A stretch of DNA of 9,777 nt from assembly GCA_030430995.1 (NCBI GenBank), contig JAUIKA010000033.1, positions 1 through 9,777 of the forward strand, read 5' to 3'. Below, one piece after another: positions 1 through 5,442 of the stretch (the stretch's first letter is position 1; the number at the start of each line of letters is the position of its first letter). Position numbers and translations under genes: made by a program. The notes below the pieces were generated by a model. That model was not told the origin of the DNA and made no database searches. It saw only the letters and a program-made list of their open reading frames with translations. Origin of the DNA: Alphaproteobacteria bacterium. GTDB taxonomy: Bacteria; Pseudomonadota; Alphaproteobacteria; Rickettsiales; Rickettsiaceae.

Positions 1-1
1 G

Positions 2-1435
2 AGAGAGGATGTGGCATCTAATATTTATGAATTTATTTCAAAGCAATTTGGCAACCTGCCTACTGAATTCTTGGTTTGGAAAAATTATCATAAAAAAATA
101 GCTAAACCATATAGTGATAAATTAGATGTTATTAATTACTTAGATGAATTTCTTACTCACTATCCAAATAATATATATTGGAATATAGTATTAGATTCTG
201 TTAAATCTGCCATTCAAAGGAAAGATTATGATAATGCAGTTGAGATATTAAAAAAATCTAAAGTTACTCAAGATAGAGAAATAAATTTCTCTAAAGAATA
301 TTACTATGCATTGCTAAATGAAGATTCAGGCGATATATATAACGCTAAAGTTATGTATAGAGCTATCAATGATAAACTCCCTAAAACTAATATTAACTAC
401 ATTAAGTCAGAATTTAAGCTCATCAAGCTATCATTAGCTGAGAAGGAAATAGCTTCAAAAGAAGCCATAGTGCTTCTAGAGAAAATTAATAATTTATGCA
501 TAGCAAACCCTGAAGTGAAATATAATATTATGGTGTTCCTTATAGGGCTATATAAAGAAAATAATGATACTATATCTGCCCTGCGTATGCTAAATTATAT
601 TAAGGCTAATATTGATGCAAAATATTACAATATAGATTTAGATGCTGATATCTATACAGAATATGAGAAGATATTTTTATCAAAAGATGTTCAATTATCA
701 GCTTTTGACTATGTATCCTCATATTATGAATTTAAGGATCTAACACCTATAGGGAAAAATGGTGATAAGGTTGTGTTACGAGTAGCAAATAGACTTATAG
801 ATTTAGATTTATTACAAAATGCTGAGAGCCTATTGCTACATCAAATAAATTATAGGATACATAATCCAGAAATAAAAACTGTGAAATCTTCTCATCTAGC
901 ATTGGTATATTTACTAGATCAGAAGCCAAAAAATGCTATTGATATACTAAATAAGACAGATAAGCAGAATTTTTCTTTTGCTGAATATAACCATAGGCTG
1001 TTTTTATATGCAAAAGCATATTATGACTTAGGAGAATATAAAAAATCCTTAAATATGCTATCTAATCTAACTGATAGTAAGAGCATATTGTTAAAACAAG
1101 AGATATTTTTTGCAAATAAAATGTGGAATGAATATGCAGTATCTACTAAGTCAGAAATAGTGGCAGCATTAAAAAATAAAGCCGTTTTAGATAATAGGCT
1201 GAAGCAAAAAATTATAAAACTAGCAATGAGTTATTCAATGCTGCAAGACCAGTTAGAGCTAAAAAAACTTATTAAATCTGTAAAGATATATCAAGATAAA
1301 GATATAAACAAATTGCTAGGTTTCTTTACTACACCTAAAATAGAATTTTCTTATATAAATGATAGCCCTATTATGAATTTCAGTAATATCGGAGCTATTA
1401 TGAATATATGTAAAAAAGAGTTATTCGTAGAATAA
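2..1435 (+). CDS. TPR-repeat protein, C-terminal part (5' end outside window)
   Basis: The reading frame is open to the left edge of the window. The first possible start is a GTG at 11, but the four preceding bases-triplets are also open, so I treat this as the C-terminal part of a longer protein. From the GTG there are 474 residues, almost all alpha-helical, with paired helices that look like degenerate tetratricopeptide repeats (about residues 68-84, 95-120, 295-312 and 328-352). The block YYEFKDLTPIG (238-248), then a stretch containing ANRLIDLDLLQNAESLLLHQ and LALVYLLDQKPKNAIDIL, resembles from memory the C-terminal half of a large conserved alphaproteobacterial TPR protein. No signal peptide or membrane segment is visible in this part. 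It ends 1 nt before ftsY, so the two are probably co-transcribed and translationally coupled. TPR proteins mediate protein-protein contacts; the partner and exact role are unknown. I am confident it is a real gene, less so of its start and function. Confidence 0.8.
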   Translation, partial: REDVASNIYEFISKQFGNLPTEFLVWKNYHKKIAKPYSDKLDVINYLDEFLTHYPNNIYWNIVLDSVKSAIQRKDYDNAVEILKKSKVTQDREINFSKEYYYALLNEDSGDIYNAKVMYRAINDKLPKTNINYIKSEFKLIKLSLAEKEIASKEAIVLLEKINNLCIANPEVKYNIMVFLIGLYKENNDTISALRMLNYIKANIDAKYYNIDLDADIYTEYEKIFLSKDVQLSAFDYVSSYYEFKDLTPIGKNGDKVVLRVANRLIDLDLLQNAESLLLHQINYRIHNPEIKTVKSSHLALVYLLDQKPKNAIDILNKTDKQNFSFAEYNHRLFLYAKAYYDLGEYKKSLNMLSNLTDSKSILLKQEIFFANKMWNEYAVSTKSEIVAALKNKAVLDNRLKQKIIKLAMSYSMLQDQLELKKLIKSVKIYQDKDINKLLGFFTTPKIEFSYINDSPIMNFSNIGAIMNICKKELFVE

Positions 1436-1436
1436 A

Positions 1437-2267
1437 ATGTTAAAAAAACTATCTTTTGCATTAAAAAAAACAAGAGAAAAAATCAGCGCAAAGCTCGGTA
1501 AGATCTACCAAAAAGGTTATTCTAAAGAAGATTTATTATCTTTAGAAGAGGAGCTATTAAGTATTGATGTAGGCGCTGCAGCTACAGAGAAAATCATAAA
1601 ATCTCTGTCTAAGGGGTTGCATATAAAAGATATATTAGCTGATATATTAAAAAATTCTCAGAGCAGAATAGAAGATGATATAGAAGTTTTAGTATTGGTT
1701 GGTGTAAATGGTAACGGGAAAACAACCACTATAGGGAAATTATCTTCATTATTTTCTCAGCGAGGTAAATCTACCCTCATAGCAGCATGTGACACATATA
1801 GGGCAGCAGCGCAGCAACAGCTTGAGATATGGGCTGATAGAGCAAATGCAAAGTTTTTTTCTATACCTGAAATAAAATCTCCCTCTGCTATATGTTATAA
1901 AGCTTTAGAGGAAGAGAGTCATGATATGGTTATGGTGGATACAGCTGGAAGGCTAGCCAGTCAATATAACCTTATGGAAGAGATTAATAAGATTATAAGG
2001 ATTTGCAGAGAAAAAAAGAAGACTAAGGTTTTACAGATTATAGAAGCAAATACTGGGCAAAGCTGCCTTGATCAAATAGAGAAATTTATAAAACATGCAT
2101 CAATAGATGGGCTTATAATTTCAAAATTAGATTTAACAAATAAAGCAGGAATAATAATATCCATAGCTTATAAATATAATATACCCATATATTTCTTAGG
2201 AACAGGAGAAAAAATGGAAGATATAGTAGAATATTCTATTGACGAATTTGTAGACTCTATTATTTAA
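1437..2267 (+). CDS. ftsY: Signal recognition particle receptor FtsY (SRP GTPase), short form
   Basis: FtsY is the membrane-associated receptor that docks the SRP-ribosome-nascent chain complex and, by reciprocal GTP hydrolysis with Ffh, hands it to the Sec translocon. This 276-aa protein has the NG domain only. A basic amphipathic N-terminal helix (1-25, probably membrane contact) leads into the N domain with EEELLSIDVG (37-46). The G domain follows: G1 GVNGNGKT (89-96), G2 DTYRAAA (119-125), G3 DTAG (168-171), TGQ (206-208), G4 SKLD (229-232) and FLGTGE (253-258). The acidic A domain of E. coli FtsY is absent, as in many alphaproteobacteria. Some positions diverge: the family motif TKLDGTAKGG reads SKLDLTNKAG here, and LDATTGQ reads IIEANTGQ. 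The overall order and the DTYRAAA-QLEIW signature favour FtsY over Ffh, which would carry an M domain. The ATG lies 1 nt after the TPR gene stop, with no clear Shine-Dalgarno at normal spacing. Confidence 0.93.
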   Translation: MLKKLSFALKKTREKISAKLGKIYQKGYSKEDLLSLEEELLSIDVGAAATEKIIKSLSKGLHIKDILADILKNSQSRIEDDIEVLVLVGVNGNGKTTTIGKLSSLFSQRGKSTLIAACDTYRAAAQQQLEIWADRANAKFFSIPEIKSPSAICYKALEEESHDMVMVDTAGRLASQYNLMEEINKIIRICREKKKTKVLQIIEANTGQSCLDQIEKFIKHASIDGLIISKLDLTNKAGIIISIAYKYNIPIYFLGTGEKMEDIVEYSIDEFVDSII

Positions 2268-2299
2268 CCTTATTTTACTAGCCTAACTTTGAAAAGATA

Positions 2300-2328
2300 T
2301 TGTACAGATGGGCCTTATTATGTATAAT
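2300..2328 (+). promoter_or_regulatory. Predicted sigma70-type promoter for ialB-rplY
   Basis: A perfect TATAAT lies at 2323-2328. A TTGTAC at 2300-2305 sits 17 nt upstream, the ideal spacing, and shares the TTG of the -35 consensus. It falls in the 79- to 85-nt gap between ftsY and the IalB gene, so it would give the downstream genes their own transcription start about 18 nt before the ribosome binding site. In AT-rich DNA such matches arise by chance, but position and spacing are good. Confidence 0.55.
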
Positions 2329-2340
2329 GTTCTTGTTAAT

Positions 2341-2344
2341 AGGT
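2341..2344 (+). promoter_or_regulatory. Ribosome binding site choosing the ATG start of the IalB gene
   Basis: AGGT at 2341-2344 lies 8 nt before the ATG at 2353, but only 2 nt before an in-frame GTG at 2347. The spacing favours ATG 2353 as the true start. This removes two residues and leaves a standard signal peptide beginning MRLVIIF. Confidence 0.55.
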
Positions 2345-2352
2345 AAGTGAAA

Positions 2353-2922
2353 ATGAGATTAGTAATAATTTTTATGTTATTCATGCAGTTAGCTGTGAAT
2401 ACATCTTTAGCCGCTGAAAAGCAGGCAAGCAGTAAAACAAAACAAAATTACCCTACATATGGGGATTGGTCTGTTATAAGTAATGAAAATCAAAGCTTTG
2501 TCAGCCAGGTTCTTACAACAACTGGTAAAGATGGTAAAAAGCATTTTTTAGCTGAATATAAGATAGGGTATTTTGGGCCTAATGCAAATTTACAAATACT
2601 GATAGTTACACCGCTTGGTGTTAACATTGTGTCAGGACTATCTTTAGTAGTAGATGGTGTATCTATGCTGCATGGTGGTTATTTAACATGTGGAGCTGCA
2701 GGATGTATTTCTATTGTTGATATTACCAAAGATATTATTTCTAAAATGACTTCTGCTAAAAAAGTTAATGTGAATTTTGCATTTTATAACATTGAAAAAC
2801 GTATAGAGTTGACATTGTCTAATAAAGGATTGAAAGAATCTATTTCTAAGATAAAAGCTCCTAATGTAATAATAGAAAAAAAGGAGAAGCACATAACAAA
2901 CAACGCTAGTAAGAAAAAATAA
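2353..2922 (+). CDS. Invasion-associated locus B (IalB) family exported protein
   Basis: This is a 189-aa protein from the ATG at 2353; an in-frame GTG at 2347 is less well placed relative to the RBS. Residues 1-21 form a signal peptide (Arg, hydrophobic core, then NTSLAA before EKQ), so it should be exported to the periplasm or outer surface. The rest matches the IalB family pattern: YGDWSV near residues 36-41, a PLGVNI-SGLSLVVDG stretch (about 87-102), and LTCGAAGC with Cys113 and Cys118, which could form a disulfide. A Lys-rich tail ends the protein. IalB was named in Bartonella for a role in erythrocyte invasion, but the family is widespread in free-living alphaproteobacteria, so a virulence role should not be assumed. 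The usual extra cysteines near the GDW motif are missing (ISNENQSF instead). It has its own predicted promoter and ends 7 nt before rplY. Confidence 0.85.
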   Translation: MRLVIIFMLFMQLAVNTSLAAEKQASSKTKQNYPTYGDWSVISNENQSFVSQVLTTTGKDGKKHFLAEYKIGYFGPNANLQILIVTPLGVNIVSGLSLVVDGVSMLHGGYLTCGAAGCISIVDITKDIISKMTSAKKVNVNFAFYNIEKRIELTLSNKGLKESISKIKAPNVIIEKKEKHITNNASKKK

Positions 2923-2929
2923 TTATATT

Positions 2930-3553
2930 ATGAATACTTTAAAAACTTCTATAAGAGAATATTTAGGAACAAGGGCCGCTAAGGCCTCTTTAGCATTAGG
3001 GAAAATACCAGCGGTGTTATATGCTAATAAAAAAGAGCCTTTACATATATTAGTAGATGAAAAAGATATTACAAAAATATATAAGCAGAAGTATATATAT
3101 ACCTGTAATCTTAAGTTAGAAATTGAAGGAAAAGAGCATGATGTTATAGTAAAAGAAGTTAAGAAACATTGTATAAAGGATAAAATAATACATATAGATT
3201 TTGTATATTTAAATAAAAAAGAGCTTAATCCTGTACAGGTACCAATAAAATTTTCTGCTGTTAACAAGTCTGTTGGCGTTAAAAGAGGTGGTTTCTTTAA
3301 TATAATAAGGCGTAATATTAATCTTCTATGTCCATGGAATGCTATACCTGAATTTGTAGAAATTAATGTAGAGGAAATGGAAATAGGTTCAAAAATTAAT
3401 ATCTCTTCAATTGATATTCCAAAAGGATGTAAATCTATAGAAAAAAAGGATGTAATCATAGCTTCTATGATAGGAAGAAAAGGAAAAGGAGATGAGGAAG
3501 AGGAATCTGAAGAAAAAGATGAGGATGTGGGTAAAGAAGCAAAAAAAGACTAA
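2930..3553 (+). CDS. rplY: 50S ribosomal protein L25/general stress protein Ctc
   Basis: L25 of the TL5/CTC type binds 5S rRNA in the central protuberance of the large subunit. The 207-aa product has the N-terminal 5S-binding domain (about 1-92), with LGKIPAVLYA (23-32) and the HIDFVYL strand (88-94). The C-terminal TL5 beta domain (about 96-180) carries VPIKF, GVKRGGFFN (116-124), LLCPWNAIPEFVE (132-144) and IPKGCKSI. The last 20 or so residues are a Glu/Asp/Lys-rich low-complexity tail, common in alphaproteobacterial members. It starts 7 nt after the IalB stop without an evident Shine-Dalgarno, so translation may be coupled. In many bacteria rplY is followed by pth (peptidyl-tRNA hydrolase); here rpmB follows instead. 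Confidence 0.95.
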   Translation: MNTLKTSIREYLGTRAAKASLALGKIPAVLYANKKEPLHILVDEKDITKIYKQKYIYTCNLKLEIEGKEHDVIVKEVKKHCIKDKIIHIDFVYLNKKELNPVQVPIKFSAVNKSVGVKRGGFFNIIRRNINLLCPWNAIPEFVEINVEEMEIGSKINISSIDIPKGCKSIEKKDVIIASMIGRKGKGDEEEESEEKDEDVGKEAKKD

Positions 3554-3592
3554 TAATTTAGATTATTTAAAAATAACAAAGTGGTATAACTT

Positions 3593-3874
3593 ATGACAAG
3601 GCAATGTGAATTAACAGGGAAAACAGTACTTTTTGGCAATAACGTTTCTCATTCAGAAAGAAAAACAAGAAGAAAATATAAGCCTAATCTAAAAAAAATA
3701 CGTTTCTTGAGTGAGAGTTTAAAAATATTTTATAAATTTCGTGTTTCTACTAAAGCTATTAGTACAGTAGAAGTAAAGGGGGGGCTAGATAACTATCTTA
3801 TCAATGCTAAAAATAGTAAACTTTCTCCTAAGGCGATTTCACTTAAAAAAATAGTTTTAAATAAAAGTAAATAA
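3593..3874 (+). CDS. rpmB: 50S ribosomal protein L28
   Basis: This is a 93-aa basic ribosomal protein of the large subunit. It opens with CELTGK and GNNVSHSERKTRRKYKPNL, the family signature, and continues with RVSTKAISTVE and GGLDNYLINAK, typical of the longer alphaproteobacterial L28. The CxxC zinc pair found in some L28 proteins is absent, as usual in this clade. The start ATG is fixed by the conserved N-terminus; the 39-nt gap after rplY shows only a weak GTGG and no good Shine-Dalgarno. It is the last + strand gene before the decayed spacer. rpmE (L31), a frequent neighbour, is not seen here. Confidence 0.96.
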   Translation: MTRQCELTGKTVLFGNNVSHSERKTRRKYKPNLKKIRFLSESLKIFYKFRVSTKAISTVEVKGGLDNYLINAKNSKLSPKAISLKKIVLNKSK

Positions 3875-3890
3875 AGGTAAAAACTATTTT
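3848..3890 (+). terminator. Possible weak terminator hairpin at the end of rpmB
   Basis: An 11-bp perfect inverted repeat (AAAATAGTTTT at 3848-3858, AAAACTATTTT at 3880-3890) spans the rpmB stop codon with a 21-nt loop. The stem is almost all A-T and no long T-run follows beyond the TTTT inside the stem. It may mark the 3' end of the transcript, but it is weak. Confidence 0.3.
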
Positions 3891-4344
3891 GACCATAGGT
3901 TATAGTAATATACTCTCTCGGGTATTATAGCTGAATATATATATATCAAGATAGTCATATGTAGTGCATAAATAAAGATGAAAAATGTGCTATTAATATT
4001 TTTTAATGTGAGTGAATTCTAAAGCTTAATTTCTAGCTTTAAATAAGATGGTGTTATAATTGATGTATATCGCTTTTAGTTTTATCAACAGCTTTATATA
4101 AAAGTAATGGAATGCTCTAAAAACATGTGCCATATCTATTTATAAAAATATTTCTTACTATATAATTTTAACTGCGCTTAAGAGGAAAGTTGTAGTATGG
4201 GTGATAATACGGGTAAGTGTTCGGTCCATATAAAATGACTATACAGGTGCTAATGGAATATATTTCTTTATTATAGCCAAATTTATATAAAACAGTTATA
4301 CCATATACCGCTTAAAAACATTCTTAACAGTACACAAATATTTG
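3891..4344. other. Non-coding spacer, no recognisable gene
   Basis: About 450 nt of AT-rich sequence is broken by frequent stops in all frames. I looked for rpmE, tRNA and small RNA signatures and for transposase remnants on both strands, and saw none I can support. A 7-bp stem (TAAAGCT 4020-4026, AGCTTTA 4035-4041) and a short AT dinucleotide run near 3,935-3,947 are the only local structures. It probably consists of decayed sequence, continuous with the IS debris to its right. Confidence 0.6.
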
Positions 4345-4430
4345 TTTCTTAAAGATTTCTCTATAGAGCCCATTTTCCTCAATATTGTTTAAAATAAGGA
4401 GAATAGGGAGGAAGGATATAGCCGTATGCA
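4345..4430 (-). pseudogene. IS630 transposase remnant carrying the Glu motif (third copy)
   Basis: On the - strand it reads YILPPYSP, then after a frame change LNNIEE, then after another KWAL and a stop. This is a repeat of the LEYLPLYPPNLNNIEQKWA segment of the main fragment (4367-4420 aligns with about 4492-4546). Its far end, 4345-4374, matches 4753-4782 of the second copy at 27 of 30 positions, closer than to the main copy. Confidence 0.65.
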
Positions 4431-4480
4431 TAATAGTCTCTGAAAAGAGAGTTAACTTCATAGTTATACCTCTTCCTTAA
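4431..4480. repeat. 50-bp direct repeat, first copy (pair 4711-4760)
   Basis: The sequence at 4431-4480 recurs in the same orientation at 4711-4760 with 7 mismatches; the first 21 bases are identical. Both encode the C-terminal tail of IS630 transposase on the - strand. Confidence 0.85.
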
Positions 4481-4690
4481 TAATTTAGCATGCGCCCATT
4501 TTTGTTCAATATTATTTAGATTAGGAGGATAAAGAGGAAGATATTCTAGAGTATGCCCAGCTTTAAGCAAAGCCTCTTGCATTTCTTTGACTTTATGGAA
4601 ATCAGCGTTATCCATAACAATAATCGCTTTCTAGGGCAGAGTTTAGGAATAAGATCTTGTTTAGTCCAAGCTATGAAGATATAGCCTAGC
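4431..4690 (-). pseudogene. IS630-family transposase fragment, DDE domain, frameshifted
   Basis: This is the best-preserved transposase piece. Translated on the - strand, FIAWTKQDLIPKL (about 4677 to 4639) is followed by a frame change. The next frame reads LP, a stop, then KAIIVMDNADFHK, carrying the second catalytic Asp in MDNA. It continues with AGHTLEYLPLYPPNLNNIEQKWAHAK, with the catalytic Glu in NNIE, and ends in NSLFRDYY. These are the D and E motifs of the IS630/Tc1-mariner DDE nuclease, which cuts and moves DNA at TA targets. A complete IS630 transposase is about 300-340 aa; roughly 85-100 aa remain. A 78-codon ORF (4615 to 4379) from the MDNA methionine runs through this piece and then into a neighbouring copy, so it should not be annotated as an intact gene. 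Confidence 0.8.
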
Positions 4691-4703
4691 CCCTATAAAA
4701 TGG

Positions 4704-4783
4704 TTACATATAATAGTCTCTGAAAAGAGAGATAACTCCGCAGTTGTACTTCTTTCTTAAAGATTTATCCATATAGCCCATTG
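4704..4783 (-). pseudogene. IS630 transposase C-terminal remnant (second copy)
   Basis: On the - strand it reads MGYMDKSLRKKYNCGVISL then FRDYYM and a TAA at 4706-4704. This matches the C-terminal tail of the neighbouring fragment (LRKRYNYEVNSLFRDYY). At DNA level 4711-4760 aligns with 4431-4480 with 43 of 50 positions identical by eye, including a first run of 21. Homology stops at the edge of a 17-bp palindrome. Confidence 0.7.
4711..4760. repeat. 50-bp direct repeat, second copy (pair 4431-4480)
   Basis: This is the partner of the repeat at 4431-4480, 280 bp to its right, in the same orientation. It belongs to the second transposase remnant. Confidence 0.85.
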
Positions 4784-4828
4784 TATAAATCAATAGAATA
4801 TTGAGACATATTATTCTATTGATTTATA
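4784..4828. repeat. Perfect 17-bp inverted repeat (hairpin) at edge of IS debris
   Basis: TATAAATCAATAGAATA at 4784-4800 is exactly complementary to 4812-4828, with an 11-nt loop TTGAGACATAT. It begins where transposase homology ends. No T-run follows on either strand, so it is not a classic rho-independent terminator. It could still end convergent transcripts, be a relic of an element end, or be a small palindromic element. It lies 87 nt past the trcR stop. Confidence 0.75.
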
Positions 4829-4861
4829 TTGAACTAAGCTATATTCCACTAAATAGTAAAC

Positions 4862-4898
4862 AGGAAAGGAAAAATATCAATTTTTTAATATCTTTCCT
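4862..4898 (-). terminator. Possible terminator hairpin after trcR
   Basis: AGGAAAG at 4862-4868 pairs with CTTTCCT at 4892-4898. An inner ATAT pair (4874-4877 with 4888-4891) is separated by a 5-nt bulge. It begins 16 nt past the trcR stop on the - strand, the right place to end the rpoB-rpoC-trcR transcript. The following bases are only moderately T-rich, so the call is tentative. Confidence 0.35.
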
Positions 4899-4914
4899 TA
4901 AACTATATTAAGCC

Positions 4915-5442
4915 TTAATCCTGTTCATTTGGAGCAAATTTCTCTATCAAGGCATTTAACTCAGATTGTGTGCATATTCCACATATCACAGGGTCTTTAG
5001 GTGTTATATTTTCTATATTCCAATGAGTTTTTTCCCTGATTTTTAGAACGGTACTAGTAGTGCTAGAGACTAATTTGGCTATTTTAGCATCAGGAACAGA
5101 TGGGTAGTTTTTTACTATCCATAATATACAATCAGGCTTATTTTTTCTTTTTATTAAAGGAACATAAGTTTTATTTTTCCTTTTAAGAAGTTTATTTGCT
5201 GGGTCAGAAGACTGCAAAGTTAAGTCTGAATTTAATTCACATCTTTGTATCTCTTCTTTTGTTAGCTGTCCATTTAATATAGGGTCCTGAGCTTTTATAT
5301 TATTAGCCATATACCCATCTGCTATTGACTCTACTTCTTTTATATGCAAAGAGCATAATTGCGCTATTTGTTGGAAAGTAAGTTTTGTATTCTCAATTAG
5401 CCATACTGCTGTGCCTAGCGGGAATAATATTTCTTTACTCAT
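4915..5442 (-). CDS. trcR: DUF1013 cell cycle transcriptional regulator TrcR
   Basis: This 175-aa protein matches the alphaproteobacterial DUF1013 family along its length. It shows TAVWLIENTKLTFQQIAQLC near the N-terminus, an HTH-like segment, followed by VESIADGYMANNIKAQDP, GQLTKEEIQRCE, YVPLIKRKNKPDCILWIVKNYP, a second HTH-like DAKIAKLVSSTTSTVLKIRE, then THWNIENITPKDPV and a closing CTQSELNA. In Caulobacter, TrcR has been reported to associate with RNA polymerase and influence cell-cycle promoters; this is recalled knowledge. Its start ATG overlaps the rpoC stop by 8 nt, implying translational coupling and production in proportion to RNA polymerase. Upstream of the ATG there is only a weak TAAGA, in line with coupling. 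Length and motifs look complete. Confidence 0.92.
   Translation of the reverse strand: MSKEILFPLGTAVWLIENTKLTFQQIAQLCSLHIKEVESIADGYMANNIKAQDPILNGQLTKEEIQRCELNSDLTLQSSDPANKLLKRKNKTYVPLIKRKNKPDCILWIVKNYPSVPDAKIAKLVSSTTSTVLKIREKTHWNIENITPKDPVICGICTQSELNALIEKFAPNEQD

Larger units (their letters stand above)
4345..4783 (-). mobile_element. Decayed IS630-family insertion sequence debris
   Basis: This region holds several degenerate pieces of IS630 transposase, all on the - strand. Reading leftwards they are a C-terminal end (4783 to 4704), a middle-to-C-terminal piece (about 4690 to 4431) and a third piece covering the Glu motif (about 4430 to 4345). All carry frameshifts or stops and none includes the N-terminal DNA-binding region or the first catalytic Asp. 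No clear terminal inverted repeats of an intact element were found. The element is certainly not active here. Confidence 0.8.

Noticed and set aside
2347..2352. GTG at 2347 as start of the IalB gene
   Set aside because: It is only 2 nt from the AGGT ribosome site; the ATG at 2353 has better spacing and gives a normal signal peptide.
2683..2892. 69-codon - strand ORF
   Set aside because: It is a shadow of the IalB gene; a Phe/Arg/Tyr-rich translation typical of AT-rich antisense.
2923..3459. 178-codon ORF on the - strand
   Set aside because: It lies fully antisense to rplY, which has clear family motifs; the translation looks like low-complexity hydrophobic shadow sequence.
4195..4240. tRNA-like GTTCGGTCC box in the spacer
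   Set aside because: No acceptor stem, anticodon arm or matching D-arm could be folded around it.
4345..4783. CRISPR-like direct repeats
   Set aside because: The repeats are too few, too diverged and encode pieces of transposase; no regular spacers are present.
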